64,000 nucleotides of DNA from Phallusia mammillata. Taxonomy: Eukaryota > Chordata > Ascidiacea > Phlebobranchia > Ascidiidae. Shown one piece after another: positions 48,401-59,400 of the stretch. The stretch is from NCBI GenBank assembly GCA_003260075.1, contig QLIY01000392.1:62001-126000 (forward strand), read 5' to 3'. The notes below the pieces were generated by a model. It made no database searches. It saw only the letters and a list, made by a program, of their open reading frames with translations, and was not told the origin of the DNA. Position numbers and translations under genes: made by a program. How positions within the stretch are numbered: the stretch's first letter is position 1; every line of letters begins with the position of its first letter.

Positions 48401-51400
48401 TGTTGCTAAAAATTGACAGTTATGGCTGCTTGAGCAACAATGCTTTCGAAAACCTGGGTTTGTACAACCAACATATTTTGTAGGGTCGTTTGAAGGAATC
48501 CTTCCAGGAAAATCGAGGAACTATTTATGATTTGCTTATCAGCCATGGTGACATAGAAGACTATGTTTTCTTTGCTGTTTTAATGCAGGTATTTTTACCA
48601 CCTTAGCTATACTTTAGTTTTACCCAATCACTATCCAGCGTTTTTTTTTGTAGATGCAGCATGCTTAAAATGCAACAGAGTTTTTGTTAGTAAACCCATT
48701 TGTGACTTAAAATCATGTATTCTAGGATTATGAAAGAGTTGTAAATCACCATGTACAAAATGAAGACTATTCTGCAGCATTGGACGCTTTGCGAAAACAG
48801 AACAACATTCAACTATATTACAAGTTTTCTCCTGTGCTTATGCAGGTAAACACAGTGCAGATTTGAAACATAAACTGATTACTATGTATCTCAAGTTAGT
48901 ATTTGGTGCTTAGTAGAGCTGCCTGGTCTGGTATATTTTTGTGTGTGACTCAAATAGACTGACTTTTCTTAGTTCAACAAAATATCAAATTTAAATTACG
49001 ACTAGTTTTAATTATGGTTTATAATTATGGGTCCTCTTCCCTGAAGGGAACACATCTTGATTTTACTCAGTTTTTTTAGCACTTATCCCAGTTGATTGCA
49101 CTAATTACTAAGGGATGTGTTTGGCGTACCTTTGCTGAAAAATACTACTGGCTTGTTTCCTTTTAGCATATCCCTAAAGTTACTGTTGAGGCATGGATAC
49201 ATCTGGGCAGAAGAATTGATCCAAAGCACTTAATACCTTCATTGGTTAACTGCACACAAGTAAGTTTATTGTAATGCAAAATAATAAAAGTTATAATGAA
49301 TGCTGTTTTAGAGTGGGCATAGTGAACAATGGGCTGAAGCTTTACGACCCCCCCCCCTCGAGGAACTATTTATGATTTGCTTATCAGCCATGGTGACATA
49401 GAAGATTATGTTTTCTTTGCTGTTTTAATGCAGGTATTTTTTACCACCTTAGCTATACTTTAGTTTTACCCAATCACTATCCAGCCTTTTTTTGTAGATG
49501 CAGCATGTTAAAAATGTAACAGAGTTTTTGTTAGTAAACCCATTTGTGACTTAAAATTGTGTATTCTAGGATTATGAAAGAGTTGTAAATCACCATGTAC
49601 AAAATGAAGACTATTCTGCAGCATTGGACGCTTTGCGAAAACAGAACAACATTCAACTATATTACAAGTTTTCTCCTGTGCTTATGCAGGTAAACACAGT
49701 GCAGATTTGAAACATAAACTGATTACTATGTATCTCAAGTTAGTATTTGGTGCTTAGTAGAGCTGCCTGGTCTGGTATATTTTTGTGTGTGACTCAAATA
49801 GACTGANTTGAATTGCATTATTTTCAACTTTGCATGTGTGGGGACCCATGAGTTTTTGCCTGCAGAAACAACCAAGGTTATAAAAGACGATGGCTAGTAT
49901 GGGACCCAATACAAAATAAGCATAGGAAATATATTTATGTTTTAAAATAGATCATAGTGTATGTGCTAAGCCACCCTTCTAGTTATAATTTCACTTCCAA
50001 TTTGATGCTGTGCTGGAAACTGAACAGTCAGCACCATGACAACTGTGACATAGGAAGGTACCATTGAAAAAACCATTGTATTACAAACAAACAATTTATT
50101 GCCAAATATGACAGTTAAAAAAACAAACTGATACAACCTTTGGTGTCCATGGTGTCGTTCAGTTGACATTTACATTCATGTACTCAGTCAAATAATTAAA
50201 CACAGGTGTGTTTTTGTGGCCCAACTTGACCCACCATTTGCAGACCTCTTTCTTAGATTTAATTTTTACAAAATATCATTTGGTAATATAAACCATTGCT
50301 CAGAAGGTTTTACCTCGTATCAAGCCTCACTCTTAATGCTAACACTTACCTGAGTTGATTGCACTAATTAATAGGGGATGTGTTTGGCGTACCTTTACTG
50401 GAAAATACTACTGGCTTGTTTCCTTTTAGCATATCCCCAAAGTTACTGTTGACGCATGGATACATCTGGGCAGAAGAATTGATCCAAAGCACTTGATACC
50501 TTCATTGGTGAACTGCACACAAGTAAGTTTTTTTTGTCACACAAACAATGAAAGTTATAATGAATGCTGTTTTAGAGTGGACATAGTGAACAATGGGCTG
50601 AAGCTTTACGGTACCTGCAATATTGCACGAGGGAGCTGAATTGCAGAGATTCAGCAATCCACAATTACCTTTTATCACTTTATGTAAAACACCAACCAGA
50701 TGCTGTCATTAGGTAACAAGTGTTTAAATATTTAGGTTTTACAGCAGCATCTGTGACTACATGTCAGCTAATTTTTGGTTTGAAATCAAACACTAGCATG
50801 AAAAAGTTAAAAATTTAATCTTGCAGTATTGCATATGGCCTTTTTTGCTCATAAATTAGAACGACCTAGCAACTCCAAATGCACCTTTCAATATGCTTTT
50901 CAAGACATTTAACTACAATCATATAATCCACTGTTTTTTAAATGGTTACCTTTTTCTGTCTGTTGTAGTTACCTGAAGGAACAAGGCAACGACTCATCCG
51001 ATGTTTGTTATGATGTAAAGTATGGACTAAGATTATGTTTGGGAAATGATGCAGGCAAATCAAACCCAGTTTTGCTCCGAGCTTGTGTAATTATATACAC
51101 AGTAATGTGCTTGTATGAGGAGGCTGTGGCAATGGCCTTAAAGGTTAGTTGTTGGCATCAGGTGGAAATGTTTATGATCTAATCTTCAGTTTCTATCTAT
51201 GCTATGTAATGTTTTTAGTGGTCAGTCCCTTTATCTTATCAGATCTAAAATAGTTTGTGTTGTTAAACTTCCTTTCTAATGTTAATGTTAGTTTCTGAGG
51301 CCAGACAACTTATACATACTGGCCAGATATTATTTTTGACACTTACACATATTTGTATATATCTCTGATCACATAAGCGTGTAAGTATTATATAATATGG

Positions 51401-54400
51401 TAGAGCTGCTAACACCATATCCCATGGCAGACCCACATTCAGCTAATTTTTTTGATAGGTGGTGCAAAGAGCTGAAGTATTTAATTATTGGCTAAAGAGG
51501 GGTAGGGTTAAGATGTAAGTTTTTGAAAATTTTATGTTTGAAAAAAAAGTTCTATTGAATTTTGAATGCTAATACCTTATCCTGACCCTAAGAGCCCTAA
51601 CCTTGAGCATTTTTAGAGATATATTGTTTTAAATGGGTTAACTGTTCTTTGCGTCACCTATAGATAATAATTAGCTAAATGTGGGTCTGCCATGAGGTAT
51701 GGTGTTAGCAGATTATCCATATATTATGGCCCAACTATTAGATTAGCAATGTTGTACAGGTGGATGTGGATCTTGCCAAATCAATTGCTGATCGACAAGA
51801 GCTTGAAGAAGAAGATGAAGAGTTGAGAAAGAAGCTTTGGTTAAAGATTGCAAAACATGTTGTTCAGGAGGATAAAGACATCAAGCGAGCAATGAAGTTT
51901 TTGCAGGTAAAACTAAGCCTACAACTAGGGATGTTCAACGTAGAATATAGAATCCTTTGGATTCGAATCCATGTTTGCCGTTTGTATCGGGTAATTGGAA
52001 CCAATATAAATCTGTGCTCGCGCTGTTGGTAAAAATGTAAACACATGCGTTACGTTTCTAGGGGGGGGGGAGTAGAATATCGAATCCTTTGAATTCGAAT
52101 CCATGTTTGCCGTTTGTATCGGGTAATTGCAACCAACATAAATGTGTGCTCGCGCTGTTGGTAAAAATGTAAACACATGCGTTACGTTTCTACGTCGACA
52201 CCCGGTCATTGTACCAATTGTAAAAGACGGCAAGTGACTTGTCGCCATCTAATCAGCGCTCTACAATCGGCGAAATCGGCGCACTTGTAACAACACTTGT
52301 TAGGCATCTGATCACGTGATTACGTTTATGCCATGCGATTTGCAACGCCTTTCGGCGTCTTATTGTTTTCCCACTTTGACAACAAAAAACGTTTAACGGT
52401 CATGGCGTTAGGCAGCAATTTAAAGCATGGGATTGTCTGTTAAGATCGCAAAAACAGTGAAGGAAACCGAAAACATGTGACGTTTGGGTCCTTTCTTAAC
52501 CCCATACAAACATAAAAAGGAGTGAGTTAAAGCTGCAAAGTTCACGTTTTGTATTGCAAAATCGCAGGTAGGTTATCGGGAATTGAAATAATTAATCACC
52601 CAATGTCCCAACTTTGTTTGCTAGAGTGCCTGTTTTTGCAGTTGTTTTAAGTTAACATACCTTATATATTTGTACACCTGGGAGTCTATGTCAGTCCTCT
52701 ACCACCAAACCAAGTTACCTCAGCATGCTTACAACATAGTTACTCTTACTGAAGGCAATAAAAGTCACCAAATAAAATTGTTAGAATTAATTTTTAACCT
52801 AATGCTAATTCTTCTGGCATGTGGATTTTTGGGAATTTAGTTTCAATGCATGTGTGCAAAGTTTTTTCCCAGCGTTTTCTTTGTGTTGGTTGGTTCTTTT
52901 TTTATTTTAAATAAAAATATGTTTTATAATGTGTTAAACTGGTCTACTTTCGTTGCTGTCAAGATTAATGATTGCACAGTCAAAAATATCATAAAAATTG
53001 GATTCGAAACTTCTAGATTCGAAACAATTATTCTAGAATTCCCAGTTATTCTACTTTGAACATCCCTACCTACAACACTGTGTTAATCACAGCATGTTAT
53101 TAAACAGCAATCTGTTCATAAACTTTGATTTATGCTATGCCATTCCAGCACATAATTCACACTATTTTGCACAGGTGCATTTGTGTGAAACTTAACAATA
53201 ACAAGAAAGTCTTTGGTGATTTCCATATTTTACTTTATTTACTATTTGGTTTTAATTTAGGCTTTTAAACACACTATTTAGTTATTAGGGTTGTGAATCA
53301 GCTTGGTCCAACACTACAATACTTTTATCATTTTAGGAGTCTGGTGATTTGTTAAAAATCGAGGACATTCTTCCATTTTTTCCTGATTTTGTGACAATAG
53401 ATCACTTTAAGGATGCATTGTGCGAGTCCTTGGCGGAATATAACAAGCACATTGATCAGTTAAAGGTAATACATTGTGTTCTTAGAGTAATTTTTTAATA
53501 GGAACGAGAAGTTATGGAGATATAACAAGTGGTTGCCGTGTTTTAGGATGAAATGAATGATGCTACCACAAGTGCCCACTCTATAAGAGCGAATATACAA
53601 GAAACAAGGTACTTTTCACACCTCATTGTAATGGTAACTTACGCTTATTTAGCATAAAACATATTTGCTGGTTCAAGAGATAAAACATTCATATGAAATA
53701 TATTTTCAACTTAGCCGTCACTTCCACTAAATCTGGAACTGAACAAAACTTTTTTGGTAACAGGGGGGGGGGGTGCTTATTTAGCATAAAACATATTTGC
53801 TGGTTCAAGAGATAAAACATTTATATGAAATATATTTTCAACTTGGTCGTCACTTCCACTAAATCTGGAACTGAACAAAACTTTTTTGGTAACAGTGTAT
53901 TTTTCACTACAGAAATCAACATTTGGTTGTTGGTCCCACTGAGCGTTGCTGTGTGTGTGGTCGTCCATTACTTACACGGGGATTTTATTTATTTCCCTGC
54001 AATCACGCATTTCACAGTGATTGTTTATGGAATGAAGCCAGGCCATTGTTGAATGAAACTAAACAAAACAACGCTGATCGACTACAACTTGTAAGTTAAA
54101 GTTTTTAAAAGTTGAATACACTACCGAACAAATGAGGTTTTATCAGTCCTAAACATTCATTTTTCGGAACTTTGATTACTTGTAGATTAGGGCGCCCCCT
54201 TGCCTTATTTGCTCCTTAACGTTTGTTGTCAGTTACACCTGTACTTGCAATGCGGAATGTACCGTTATAAACTTGCATACTACGAAATGGGTTTAAAGAC
54301 CAAGCCGTGTTTTAATTATTCTGTCGACATAATGTAAAAGTTAAACAGTTTTGTTTATTATAAGGAACTACGTATGGTAAGCCAATCCATGGTCCCAGGT

Positions 54401-54568
54401 GCGACAGATCAAGCGGCGAGAGACAAAAAAGCTCGTCGTCAACAACTTATCCTTGATCTCGATGATATCATTGCTAACGAATGTGTCTTATGTGGGGAGA
54501 TAGCAGTGAGAGCGATTGACGCCCCGTTTAAAGATAATGAAGACGGCGACCGACAGTCCTGGCTTTAA
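45432..54568 (+). CDS. VPS18: VPS18, core subunit of HOPS/CORVET tethering complexes
   Basis: Class C Vps protein that tethers late endosomes/lysosomes for SNARE-driven fusion. Twenty-two exons: 45432-45596, 45793-45915, 46064-46208, 46316-46507, 46655-46803, 46861-46966, 47045-47188, 47255-47408, 47556-47640, 47706-47807, 48007-48177, 48233-48382, 48484-48588, 48726-48845, 49167-49259 (or its copy 50430-50522), 50576-50712, 50969-51143, 51760-51906, 53337-53465, 53547-53608, 53913-54090, 54365-54568. The product is about 1011 aa (human 973). It has an N-terminal beta-propeller, a clathrin-heavy-chain-like alpha-solenoid (DLAREYCRDNPVNLDKVL; EDYVFFAVLMQDYERVVNHH), a coiled coil, and a C-terminal RING (CCVCGRPL, FPCNHAFHSDC, CVLCGE). 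Exon 11 has a truncated extra copy, and exons 13-16 are fully or partly repeated around C tracts. A single copy of each keeps the frame. Confidence 0.95.
47805..48061. repeat. Direct duplication (~123 bp) with C10, truncating a VPS18 exon copy
   Basis: Copies 47805-47927 and 47938-48061; C run 47928-47937. The left copy contains the end of exon 10, intron 10 and the first part of exon 11, which stops at the C run. The right copy leads into the full exon 11. An E-K-G versus E-R-G coding difference distinguishes them. Confidence 0.92.
48513..50613. repeat. Large direct duplication of VPS18 exons 13-16 with C10 junction and allelic insertion
   Basis: Left copy 48513-49347 and right copy 49358-50613 flank C10 (49348-49357). 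Exon 14 is repeated exactly in frame (48726-48845, 49570-49689) and exon 15 too (49167-49259, 50430-50522). Exons 13 and 16 are cut at the C run. The right copy has about 530 bp (49807-50339, beginning with an N) replacing about 135 bp of the left copy. Confidence 0.9.
51406..51711. mobile_element. Fold-back inverted-repeat element
   Basis: Ends CTGCTAACACCATA and TATGGTGTTAGCAG are inverted, and complementarity continues for some 45 bp inward (CATGGCAGACCCACATT pairs with its complement near 51680). No clear target duplication was seen. It is intronic in VPS18 and probably a MITE. Confidence 0.65.
51926..53068. mobile_element. hAT element in VPS18 intron 18
   Basis: Ends TAGGGATGTTCAA and TTGAACATCCCTA are inverted, with an 8-bp target duplication CCTACAAC at 51918-51925 and 53069-53076. 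Subterminal ATTCGAATC-type palindromes occur at both ends. About 1.1 kb including a ~120-bp G-tract duplication (51940-52060, 52072-52192). No transposase frame was found. Confidence 0.85.
51940..52192. repeat. Direct duplication (~121 bp) with G10 at the junction
   Basis: Copies 51940-52060 and 52072-52192; G run 52061-52070. It is one of only two short tracts with G rather than C on the plus strand. Confidence 0.92.
53643..53895. repeat. Direct duplication (~120 bp) with G11 at the junction
   Basis: Copies 53643-53762 and 53775-53895; G run 53763-53773. It is in VPS18 intron 20; coding sequence is not affected. Confidence 0.92.
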
Positions 54569-54651
54569 ATTGAAAGTGCATAAAAACTGCAGTAATTCCT
54601 TGTCGTGCAATCCGTATTGTTGTTCCGTATTCGAAATACATCTGGCGGTCT

Positions 54652-55949
54652 CTAACCTCCTGAATTTGAGTTAATAGGCAACCACGGGTCGTAGTAGTCG
54701 TTATCTTCGAAAGGAAAGTTGTAATCGCGTTCAAACGCTATGTAGTCAATTTCAAGTTGGAACGGACCTTCTATGCCATCGTTAAGCAGAAAACGAAAGT
54801 TCGTCATCTGGAATAAACATAATATGTTAATATAATGTTTGGCATCATCTTTTGAAACAACTTCCAACTCTTGTAATCAAGAACCAATTACTACACCTTG
54901 TGCAAGTCCATCGGAGATTGTTTTGACAGTAAACCACTCTTTTTGCTCGCGATCAACTTGCAATATGGAATCTACAAATTATGCAATTTTTTAACAAATT
55001 AACAAAGAAACAATTCCTTAATATCAGATAACATTCAATTGAACTTGGACACTTACCTTGACTTCCTGCCATAGTGGCCCGCCGTTCGTATGAACTGGTG
55101 CTGTGTACATCAGGTTATATCCCAATCCCAAATCACAGTGCGCTTCGAGCATGTACTTGCGACCATCGCCTCGTATTCGAAGTTTAATGACGTTAAATCC
55201 AATGAAGCTCATAAATTCCACTTTGTCTAAAACGGTCTAAAAACAGCGTAATATTTACCTGGATATTTAGTGCCGAGCGATAAAATCGTCCAAAGTTTTT
55301 TTTTTATCAAACGATTTGGCAATTAATGTTTATCGGTGGGCCTTCTATTTCATAAAGTATTTCCTTGTCGTTTCGTACCAAAATATTTGAGACATTCGTG
55401 TATGTTAGTGATTACACATAAAAAACTCACAATAAACGGTTTGGTTTCCATGAAAGCGAATCCACTGAAACGCGGTCTTTCAGCCAGAGGGTCTTCGGAA
55501 AGTAAGCGATCTCTAGGGCGGCGATTACTTAAGTATCCTCGAAACAATGCAGTCATTTCGTTTTTGCTTTGTCGCAGTTCAGACCAGCTGTAGCCACCAA
55601 TATCTTCGTCGGTCATCAGATACCAGTATCGTAGATCGTCAGGGTTTCTGAAGTAATACACCACATGGTCCTCCTTGGTCAGGCGCTTTAGGTGTTGCTG
55701 CTTTTTCATTGGCGAAAACCGATTTTTAATGTCAAATTGAATATGCTTCCAGCTTTGTCTGAATTTTGGCCAGTGAATTGCCAAACGTTGTGGCGGTTTG
55801 TGTGGCGTTTCTTTCTTAACAGTGATGCCACTTTCATCGCCTTCGTCGTTTTGCATTAGTCTTAAACCGGTGCTGATACGCCTAGCAGCGGTCAAGGATG
55901 GAAAACGGCGCCCAGCGCTGTGCAACACCCATACAAGTGGGTTTGCCAT
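54652..55949 (-). CDS. NDUFAF1: NDUFAF1 (CIA30), mitochondrial complex I assembly factor
   Basis: Assembly factor of the MCIA complex acting on the membrane arm of respiratory complex I in mitochondria. Four exons, complement(55431-55949, 55057-55236, 54897-54971, 54652-54807), encode 309 aa (human 327). The N terminus MANPLVWVLHSAGRRF is basic and without acidic residues, fitting a mitochondrial presequence. The CIA30 beta-sandwich follows: YYFRNPDDLRYWYLMTDEDI, ALFRGYLS, FSGFAFMETKPF, VIKLRIRGDGRKYML, NGGPLWQEVKV, IPYCKLIASKKSG, GPFQLEIDYIAFER. Phases are all 0. It is convergent with VPS18: only 83 bp separate the two stop codons, so the 3' UTRs must overlap or be extremely short. Confidence 0.93.
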
Positions 55950-56461
55950 GTTACCAACACCCTACTTTTATTACCTATGATAATCGCCTGCATTTAGAAA
56001 CCATGCAAACAAATTAGAAATGCGTGAAGAAGACAAATCGAACATAAGAAATTTAAACGAATCAGCATGCAAAAGGAACAGAACCGCCCTTGCAATATTG
56101 CTAATTATTAATTAATGTACATTGCAGTTGCATAGGCAGCATGAATAGGAACTATACGACCACACACATAGTTAAATAAAACCCACTCTTAATTGCCTCA
56201 TAAAAAACGATTGTTAACGGCACAAAATTAATCAATTTTAGGGATCAATAATGACATAATTTAACAATTGCTGTTTTTTAAAAAACGGGCATTTAATAAA
56301 CACAAAGAAGCGTTTAAACTAAATTTTAATTGTTTCTAAAATAATAAACAGTTGTTTATTTCCTAAGCTTTTGTACAGAAAATCACAATTTGTGACAGTT
56401 CACCATAAATTGATTTGTTGCACTTAAAAGCACCACAAGTCCCTCCAGCAACACTTAATCC
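55950..56461. other. Intergenic between NDUFAF1 and SMYD4
   Basis: Holds the NDUFAF1 promoter and the 3' end of SMYD4, both transcribed leftward. No gene or repeat was recognised. Confidence 0.5.
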
Positions 56462-59400
56462 TTAACTGCTGGGAAGTTTCAGTTGCAGATCCATGGTGTC
56501 AAGGAACATCTTCATTTGCTTGGCTTCTTTTCTTTCTCTGCTTTCAGCGGGCAAGAATCCAACAAAAATGGGGCTTGCTATCAAAAGGTACTTATGGGCC
56601 AGAAAGTATTGCCCAGTTTTGAAATACAAGGCACACAACTTGTAGACTTCTCTGCCATACTCAATGCTTTTTGGTCCGAACTTAAGAGCCATAATTTTTA
56701 CACTTTTAATGATGTGCTCTATTGCCATGGATATGTTCGAGTTTTGACTGCAAACACAATTAGGGTCAATGGTTTAGTGTAAATTTTATAAAAAAAATTG
56801 TGGGTTAGATAGTTTTTGTTCAAATTTCCATCAAAGCTTTTGTTTTAGACCAGTGGTTCCCAACCTGGGGTTCGCAGACCCCCAAGGGGTCTGTGAGATG
56901 GTTCTAAGGGGTCCGTGGAGGCAAATATTTTTAGTAACCAACATTAAAGTATTTTTAAGTTTCCAAACCATTTTAAAAATCTTGCATACGAGTGCAAACT
57001 GTTTGTTGCACCTTTGGATCAGGAATAAGCACGTTTTTGTGATTGTTACCTCCATTGTGACATCACAACACAGACAGACAATAGTTCTTTGTTTCAAGAT
57101 TTGTACACCAGATAGTTTGACTGCTACAGCACAGAACTTCATTGAGATTTAAGGTCTGTGAAGGTTCAAATAAAATGCTGCCCCCAAAAGCGAAAGTATA
57201 ATACCGTATAATGCAAGAAACGTGAAAGAAAAAAACGGTAAATTAGGTTGGGGGTCCGCAGACACATGAAATTTATAAAGGGGGTCCGTGACTACAAAAA
57301 GGTTGGGAACCACTGTTTTAGACAGATACTGCAAAACAGTATTAAACAGTGTAATAATGTCCTACCTGTAGCAATATGCAACTTGATCATGCAAAGCCCC
57401 AAGGGTTTGGTGATTCTTATAGAGTATAGTTTCCAGTGTTTTAAGAGATCTTAACAGCACATCAATTGACTTTTCAACATTTCCATTCATAATTTTAAAT
57501 GCTTGAAGGTTAACCTCCTCCTTTAAAAGTAAATGACAAAACTCTTAAAACAATATATATGCCAAGTAATTGAACCACTAGATCAGGGTTCCACAACCAT
57601 GGTTAGCAATGATCCAATTGCACAAGTTTAATATTTGCCCCGGTCTGAAGGTTTGTATATATTATATGCAAAAACATCTGAAAGTTGTGGCCGTTGTCAA
57701 AGATTTTATATACATACAGGCAATACCTGATTCCCTTGCTGTTTAATTTAAAATACTTTTTTTTCTTCTTTGTGGCAGTTTGATGAAAACTTTGCACCAC
57801 TAATAACTAACGTGTTCCATAGATTAACCAACTGGAGGTTGGAAAATGCTTCTATACTTACCATTGTATGAATGTATAGTTGTTGAACCTTAGATAAATC
57901 ATGCAGTTTCATACAGGACTGGTCCATGCATTTTCCCCACCCTGATTTTGCATCGCGTGAACTTTCAATGATTTTGACTGGTCCACTGCATGAGTTGCAC
58001 TTGAATGCAGTGAGTTGATCCATCAATGCCTGTTCATCTGAACTAGCTAAAATCACAGGAATAAACAAACAGTGCCATATAATGAGTCCCACATTTACCA
58101 TTATGGTGTTGGAAACATACAAAAAGCACAAACTAACTTAGTCATGATAAAGTCAAGTAAGTCCTATCATATAACATTTAAAATCCTAAAAAAGCTTTAA
58201 CACAAAAATGAGTATGAGTTTTTATGAATTTACCAATGTTTATTCAAAATTCAACCAACACACTAGGATATGTTTACCAGTCTTGTGCTTCATGCATGCA
58301 GCGCATTCACATTTGAAGAAATATTGCTCCTTCAAAGCTTTTTGTCTATCTTTGTATGAGTATCTTGTGACACAGGGCCCATAAGCATGACAGATTTCAT
58401 CACCCATATTTGCTGTTCGGAGCATTTTGACCTACATAAAAGGGAAGGGTAAAACATTAATTTGGATACAACTTTGCTTTTTTACTATTTAAGTTTGGAA
58501 AAAGCCAAACCTGCGCAAAGTAAAACCACAAGATTGAGAATAGAACTGTTAGGTGCACAAAAACTTACAAAAATTCTGTCTCCATCAAATGAAACAAATG
58601 TGTTGGCATCACAACTGTGGTTCAACAGGGAGCAGTGTGGAAAAACACAGAGTGCAAGTCGTTGTTGAGACAGTGTTTCCACTTCTAAATTCAAAAAGTA
58701 TACTGTGTATTGCAAAAACCACTCAAAGATGTAAATCTTATTCTAACTTTCAGCATTAACCTTTGTCAGCTTTTCCTTCAGGAAGCACCTGGATCACAGC
58801 TTGTGAATTGGTATACAGCTGAAGCATGTGGTGTCTTATCAAATGGACGAGGACACCATGACTGTTCTTGGGCATTTCTGCAAAAAATGGTAATCATTAA
58901 TTTTACATCACATCTGGTTTGTACCAATTCAAGCTGTGCTTACCTTTGGAAACTGAATATGTTTGTTGCTTAGCATTTTTATCTGGAACCAGTTTTCCAA
59001 ACTTTTCACATACACTTTTGACTTGGTTCCTAAGGTCTTCAATGTCAAACATAGAGTCAGTGTTTTCATGCATAGCAGGAAAAGACAAGTTTCCAAAAAC
59101 TTGATTCAACAGTGATTCAATGTTAGTTGCATGTTTGGACTTGCTTGGAGAAGGTTGAGGTATTGCAAGGCACTGCTCAACTACAGTGGCTAGAAACCGA
59201 GCAGTTGATTCACACTTGGATATCCGAGCTTTTCCATGGTCACTAAAGTGTGTTTGTAGGCAATAAACACTCCAATATTTCCCGTAGTATTTATTATCAA
59301 CAGGATTTAGTCCAGTAACAGCAGTTGTTTGTGAAGCTGACTGTTTCTTTTTATGCTTTGCTGTTGTGTTTGTTTTGGAGGTAATACAGCTGTTCTTTAT

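Noticed and set aside
48513-50613. Genuine tandem exon duplication extending VPS18
   Set aside because: The flanking exons of the duplicated block are cut mid-exon at a C10 tract, and the same signature recurs about twenty times in unrelated genes; a single copy matches the normal VPS18 length.
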